Source: Amorphoplanes friuliensis DSM 7358
GTDB lineage: Bacteria > Actinomycetota > Actinomycetes > Mycobacteriales > Micromonosporaceae
Assembly (NCBI RefSeq): GCF_000494755.1
Contig: NC_022657.1
Location: 5,122,001 to 5,186,000 of the forward strand
DNA: 64,000 bases
Direction: 5' to 3'
Shown: positions 60,173-64,000 of the stretch, one piece after another
How the letters are laid out: every line of letters starts with the position of its first letter
Numbering within the stretch: position 1 is the stretch's first letter
Program-made: the position numbers and the translations under genes
Notes under the pieces: model-generated
The model's database searches: none
What the model was told of the DNA's origin: nothing
Seen by the model: only the letters and a program-made list of their open reading frames with translations

Positions 60173-61537
60173 ATGTTCGGTCAATCCAAGAGTCCGCGCT
60201 TCAGGAGCGCGCTCGCCGGCACTGTGGGCGTAGGCCTGGTGTTCGGTCTCGCCGCTTGCGGCGGAAGTGACGACTCGGACGACGATTCCAACACGGCTAC
60301 GCAGGCGATCGACTGCGCGCAGTTCAGCTCGTTCGGAGATCTGAAGGGCAAGACGGTCTCGGTCTACACGGGCATCGTGACGCCCGAGGACAAGGCCTAC
60401 AAGGACTCTTACAAGCCCTTCGAGGACTGCACCGGCGTCACCATCAAGTACGAGGGTGACAAGTCGTTCGAGACGCAGATCCTGGTCCGCGCCAAGGCGG
60501 GCAACCCGCCGGACCTGGCGATCGTGCCGCAGCCCGGCCTGCTCAAGCAGCTCGTGGCGACCGGCAAGGCCGTCGAGGCGCCCGCCGAGGTCGCGGCGAA
60601 CGTCGACAAGTTCTGGGGCAAGGACTGGAAGGCGTACGCGACCGTCGACGGCAAGTTCTACGGCGCGCCGTCGGGTGCCAGCGTCAAGTCGCTCGTCTGG
60701 TACTCGCCGACCGAGTTCAAGGACTCCGGTTACACGGTGCCGACGACGCTCGACGAGCTCAAGGCCCTGACCGACAAGATGGTCGCGGACAAGAAGAAGC
60801 CGTGGTGCGCCGGCATCGCCAGTGGTGAGGCCACCGGCTGGCCGATCACCGACTGGCACGAGGACATGATGCTGCGGCTGTCCGGGCCGGAGACGTACGA
60901 CAAGTGGGTCAGCCACGAGATCCCGTTCAACGGCCCCGAGTCGACGGCGGCGCTGGACGCGGTCGGTGGGTACCTGAAGAACGACGCGTACGTCAACGGC
61001 GGTCTGGGCGACGTCAAGAGCATCGCCACGACCACGTTCCAGGACGGCGGCCTGCCGATCCTCGAGGGCACCTGCTCGCTGCACCGCCAGGCCAGCTTCT
61101 ACGCGGCCAACTTCCCGAAGGACGCCAAGGTGGCCGAGGACGGCGACGTCTTCGCGTTCTACCTGCCGGGCAAGGACGCCGCGTCCAAGCCCGTCCTCGG
61201 TGGTGGCGAGTTCAACGTGGCGTTCGCGGACCGTCCGGAGGTCAAGGCCTTCCAGACGTACCTGTCCACGGACACCTGGGCGAACATCAAGGCGAAGGCC
61301 TCGCAGGGCTGGGTCAGCGCCAACAAGGGCATCGACCCGAACAACCTGAGCAACCCGGTCGACAAGCTGGCGGCGACGATCCTGCTCGACCCCAAGACGA
61401 CGTTCCGCTTCGACGGCTCGGACCAGATGCCGGCCGCCGTGGGCTCGAACGCGTACTGGAAGCAGGCCACGAGCTGGATCACCGGTCAGGACACCAAGAC
61501 GACGGTGGACAACATCGAGAAGGCTTGGCCGAAGTAG
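60173..61537 (+). CDS. aglE: Alpha-glucoside ABC transporter, substrate-binding lipoprotein
   Basis: A 454-residue extracellular binding protein with a lipobox (FGLAACGGS, about residues 24-32) and a family 1 solute-binding fold. DLAIVPQPGLLKQLVATGK near 118 and KPWCAGIASGEATGWPITDW near 205 match the AglE group, which feeds trehalose, sucrose or maltose to AglFG. It is followed by two permease genes; the ATPase is not in the window and is probably the shared MsiK-type protein. Confidence 0.9.
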   Translation: MFGQSKSPRFRSALAGTVGVGLVFGLAACGGSDDSDDDSNTATQAIDCAQFSSFGDLKGKTVSVYTGIVTPEDKAYKDSYKPFEDCTGVTIKYEGDKSFETQILVRAKAGNPPDLAIVPQPGLLKQLVATGKAVEAPAEVAANVDKFWGKDWKAYATVDGKFYGAPSGASVKSLVWYSPTEFKDSGYTVPTTLDELKALTDKMVADKKKPWCAGIASGEATGWPITDWHEDMMLRLSGPETYDKWVSHEIPFNGPESTAALDAVGGYLKNDAYVNGGLGDVKSIATTTFQDGGLPILEGTCSLHRQASFYAANFPKDAKVAEDGDVFAFYLPGKDAASKPVLGGGEFNVAFADRPEVKAFQTYLSTDTWANIKAKASQGWVSANKGIDPNNLSNPVDKLAATILLDPKTTFRFDGSDQMPAAVGSNAYWKQATSWITGQDTKTTVDNIEKAWPK

Positions 61538-61612
61538 ATCTGAATCTTCACCCCGGGGCCGGTCGCCGTTTGGTGGCCGGCCCCACCGCTCTCCCGAGGA
61601 GGTACGGGTCGC

Positions 61613-62596
61613 GTGTTCGACACCGCCGACACCACCGCCGAGAAGTTCACGCAGATGTTCGCTGCGATCCTTCTCTTCGCCGCGGTCGTGGGCATCATCC
61701 TGTTCATCGCGGGGCGCTTCGGCGGCCGCCGCGGTGACCGTATCGTCGCCTATTCCTATCTCGCCCCGACGCTGATCATGCTGATCGTCGGGCTGCTCTA
61801 TCCCGGTCTGCGCACCATCTACGAGTCGTTCTTCGACGCCGCAGGCAGCGCGTTCATCGGGATCGACAACTACAAGACGATCTTCACGGACTCCGATCAG
61901 CTGACGGTGCTGCGCAACACCGTGTTCTGGGTCGTGGTGACGCCCTTCGTGGCCACCGGGGTCGGCCTGCTCTACGCGATCCTCGTGGACAAGGCCAAGC
62001 TGGAGTCGTTCGCGAAGGCCCTGATCTTCCTGCCCATGGCGATCTCGTTCGTAGGCGCGTCGATCATCTGGAAGTTCGTCTACGAGTTCCGGCCCGACCA
62101 GGCCAACGTCAAGCAGATCGGCCTGCTCAACCAGGTGCTGGTCTGGCTCGGCGGCAGCCCCCAGCAGTGGCTGGTCGACTCGCCGCTCAACACGTTCCTG
62201 CTGATCGTGGTCATGATCTGGATCCAGGCCGGTTTTGCCATGACCGTGCTGTCGGCGGCCATCAAGGCGATCCCGGACGACATCATCGAGGCCGCGCGTC
62301 TCGACGGCGTCGGCCCGTGGGGCATGTTCCGCTTCGTGACCCTGCCGGCGATCCGCCCGGCCGTCGTGGTCGTGCTGACCACGATCGGCATCGGCACGCT
62401 GAAGGTCTTCGACATCGTGCGCACGATGACCGGTGGCCAGTTCGACACCAGCGTCATCGCCAACGAGTTCTACAGCCAGAGTTTCCGCAGCGACAACCAG
62501 GGCCTGGGCTCCGCACTCGCCGTGCTGCTGTTCGTGCTGGTCATCCCGATCGTCGCCTACAACATCCGGCAGATCCGTCAATCGGAGGCGCTATGA
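61613..62596 (+). CDS. aglF: Alpha-glucoside ABC transporter, permease AglF
   Basis: A 327-residue permease with six to eight helices. The cytosolic EAA loop EAARLDGVGPWGMFRFVTLPAIRP (near 222-245) is the ATPase contact. The GTG start lies 76 bases after aglE; GAGGAGG is upstream. Its stop overlaps the aglG start by ATGA. Confidence 0.93.
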   Translation: MFDTADTTAEKFTQMFAAILLFAAVVGIILFIAGRFGGRRGDRIVAYSYLAPTLIMLIVGLLYPGLRTIYESFFDAAGSAFIGIDNYKTIFTDSDQLTVLRNTVFWVVVTPFVATGVGLLYAILVDKAKLESFAKALIFLPMAISFVGASIIWKFVYEFRPDQANVKQIGLLNQVLVWLGGSPQQWLVDSPLNTFLLIVVMIWIQAGFAMTVLSAAIKAIPDDIIEAARLDGVGPWGMFRFVTLPAIRPAVVVVLTTIGIGTLKVFDIVRTMTGGQFDTSVIANEFYSQSFRSDNQGLGSALAVLLFVLVIPIVAYNIRQIRQSEAL

Positions 62597-63507
62597 CAAC
62601 CACGACTCCGCCGGTGACGCCCGCTCCGCTGGTGGCCGAGAAGGTAAAAGCCTCGTCCATCGCGAAGAAGAAGCTCACCTCGCCCTGGGCCTCGCTGGCG
62701 GCACTCATCATCGCGGTGCTCTGGACGCTGCCGACGTTCGGATTGCTGGTGTCGTCGTTCCGCCCCGAGCGGGCGATCAAGACGACCGGATGGTGGACGT
62801 TCTTCAGTGACCCGACGTTCACGATGGACAACTACAAGGCCGTGCTGGACTCGGAGGAGGGTGCCGGTCTCGGCTCCTTCTTCGTGAACTCGCTGGTGAT
62901 CACCATCCCCTCGGTGATCATCCCGATGAGCCTCGCCTGCCTGGCCGCGTACGCGTTCGCCTGGATCAAGTTCCCGGGCCGCAACATCCTGTTCCTCGCG
63001 ATCTTCGCCCTGCAGATCGTGCCGCTGCAGGTCACGCTGATCCCCCTGCTGACCCTGTACGTGGACGCCGGCCTGGCCAACACGTTCTGGACCATCTGGT
63101 TGTCGCACTCGATCTTCGGCCTGCCGCTGGCGATCTACCTGCTGCACAACTTCATGAAGGAGATCCCGGCCGGCCTGCTCGAGGCGGCCCGGGTCGACGG
63201 GGCCGGGCACGTGTCGATCTTCTTCCGGGTGCTGCTGCCGCTGCTGCGGCCCGCCCTGGCGGCGTTCGGCATCTTCCAGTTCCTCTGGGTGTGGAACGAC
63301 CTGCTGGTCGCCCTCACCTTCGCCGGTGGTGGCGACTCGGTCGCCCCGATCACCGTCGCGCTGGCCAACCTCAGCGGCACGCGCGGCACCGCCTGGCACC
63401 TGCTCTCCGCGGGCGCCTTCGTCTCGATCCTGGTGCCGGTCACCATCTTCCTGGTGCTCCAGCGCTACTTCGTCCGCGGCCTGCTCGCGGGCAGCGTCAA
63501 GGGCTGA
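62593..63507 (+). CDS. aglG: Alpha-glucoside ABC transporter, permease AglG
   Basis: A 304-residue permease with six helices and the EAA loop EAARVDGAGHVSIFFRVLLP (near 196-215). It starts by ATGA overlap with aglF, forming the heterodimeric channel with it. A strong hairpin 18 bases after the stop ends the operon. Confidence 0.93.
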   Translation: MTTTTPPVTPAPLVAEKVKASSIAKKKLTSPWASLAALIIAVLWTLPTFGLLVSSFRPERAIKTTGWWTFFSDPTFTMDNYKAVLDSEEGAGLGSFFVNSLVITIPSVIIPMSLACLAAYAFAWIKFPGRNILFLAIFALQIVPLQVTLIPLLTLYVDAGLANTFWTIWLSHSIFGLPLAIYLLHNFMKEIPAGLLEAARVDGAGHVSIFFRVLLPLLRPALAAFGIFQFLWVWNDLLVALTFAGGGDSVAPITVALANLSGTRGTAWHLLSAGAFVSILVPVTIFLVLQRYFVRGLLAGSVKG

Positions 63508-63524
63508 CGAACCCGGCCCGGACA

Positions 63525-63554
63525 GGCCCGTGACCGCTCCGGCGGTCACGGGCC
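63525..63554. terminator. Strong bidirectional terminator between aglG and glgP
   Basis: GGCCCGTGACCGC and GCGGTCACGGGCC form a perfect 13-base-pair stem with a four-base loop. It sits between the two convergent stops (63507 and 63561) and is long enough to end transcription from both sides. Confidence 0.85.
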
Positions 63555-63560
63555 TTCGTG

Positions 63561-64000
63561 CTACTCCCCCACCGGTACGGGCGTGACGTGCCAGATGTCG
63601 CGGCAGTAGTCGCGCACGGTGCGGTCGGAGGAGAAGAAGCCGCTGCGCGCCGTGTTGAGGATCGACGCGCGGGTCCACCCCGCCGTGTCGCGCCAGGCCC
63701 GGGCCACCCGGTCCTGGCAGTCCACGTACGCCCGGAAGTCGGCCAGCGTCAGGTACTCGTCGTGGTTGAGCAGGTCGTCGGCGATCTGCGGCTCCAGCCG
63801 GGCCACCGTGTCGACGACCTCGCGCAGTTCCTCGTCCCGCTCGTAGAAGTCGCGGGAGCGGTAGCCCTTCTCGCGGACCGCGGCGACCTCGGCGGTGTCC
63901 AGGCCGAAGAGGAAGAAGTTCTCGGCGCCGACCCGGTCACGGATCTCGACGTTGGCGCCGTCGAGGGTGCCGATGGTCAGCGCGCCGTTGAGCGCCAGCT
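63561..64000 (-). CDS. glgP: Glycogen/maltodextrin phosphorylase, C-terminal part
   Basis: The last 146 codons of a gene that starts beyond the right edge. LALNGALTIGTLDGANVEIRD at the window edge is the signature C-terminal phosphorylase segment, and DYCRDIWHVTPVPVGE ends the protein. The enzyme releases glucose-1-phosphate from alpha-1,4-glucan with PLP; the PLP lysine lies outside the window. Its closeness to aglEFG suggests joint alpha-glucan use. Confidence 0.93.
   Translation of the reverse strand, partial: LALNGALTIGTLDGANVEIRDRVGAENFFLFGLDTAEVAAVREKGYRSRDFYERDEELREVVDTVARLEPQIADDLLNHDEYLTLADFRAYVDCQDRVARAWRDTAGWTRASILNTARSGFFSSDRTVRDYCRDIWHVTPVPVGE

Noticed and set aside
60062-62581. 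An 839-codon frame on the minus strand
   Set aside because: Antisense to aglE-aglF, which carry clear transporter motifs; the minus frame has no domain. The minus frame at 54710-56530 is rejected for the same reason.

Overview
The window is about 72% G+C by eye, with GTG/TTG starts, dense four-base gene overlaps, an IdeR/DmdR-type iron box, an Lsr2 gene, many ECF sigma factors and an AglEFG sugar importer. This points to a high-GC actinomycete; an Actinoplanes/Micromonosporaceae-like genus is my inference only.

Region 1 (1-11989, minus): the 5' part of a nonribosomal peptide synthetase operon. The first gene codes for A-methyltransferase-T-E. The second (cut by the left edge) codes for C-A-T-C-A-T-C-A. 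The genes are fused by a GTGA overlap and are preceded by an iron box at 12030-12048, so an iron-controlled peptide, probably a siderophore, is likely. The two complete A domains of the second protein read the same specificity code, which resembles the code I remember for N5-hydroxyornithine.

Region 2 (12096-25107): an aromatic meta-cleavage gene set split in two. One half is a flavin monooxygenase and a frameshifted cupin (minus), an IclR regulator, and a plus-strand operon of SDR, cupin, MhpC-like hydrolase and MhpB-like extradiol dioxygenase. The other half is the lower pathway mhpD-mhpF-mhpE plus a VOC protein (minus) with its own IclR gene. Each half carries its own version of a 17-bp palindrome lying inside the ends of the IclR genes. 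Between the halves sits a dgdR/dgdA pair for 2,2-dialkylglycine breakdown and an epimerase.

Region 3 (25108-32962): a 54-residue membrane ORF with a hairpin, a cluster of degenerate tRNA-like elements on the minus strand (25730-26018), several unassigned proteins, an SGNH hydrolase, a lipoprotein, a kinase and transaldolase-family operon with a LacI-like palindrome, and an NmrA/TetR divergent pair.

Region 4 (33010-45980): a WXG-like protein and a 1151-residue secreted LamG protein, a MocR/EamA pair whose start codons overlap head to head, Lsr2, an MFS exporter, an SDR and a SigE-family ECF sigma with its membrane partner.

Region 5 (45981-59919): lipoproteins, membrane proteins, a PPOX-fold protein, a Phd-like protein, a second ECF sigma/membrane pair, an ECF42-type sigma with its YCII partner, two tandem repeat arrays (15 bp and 27 bp), a MarR/EamA divergent pair, a yybP-ykoY-type manganese riboswitch ahead of a TerC-family gene, and an NmrA/LysR divergent pair.

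Region 6 (60068-64000): aglE-aglF-aglG for alpha-glucoside uptake, a strong bidirectional terminator, and the 3' end of a glycogen phosphorylase gene on the minus strand.
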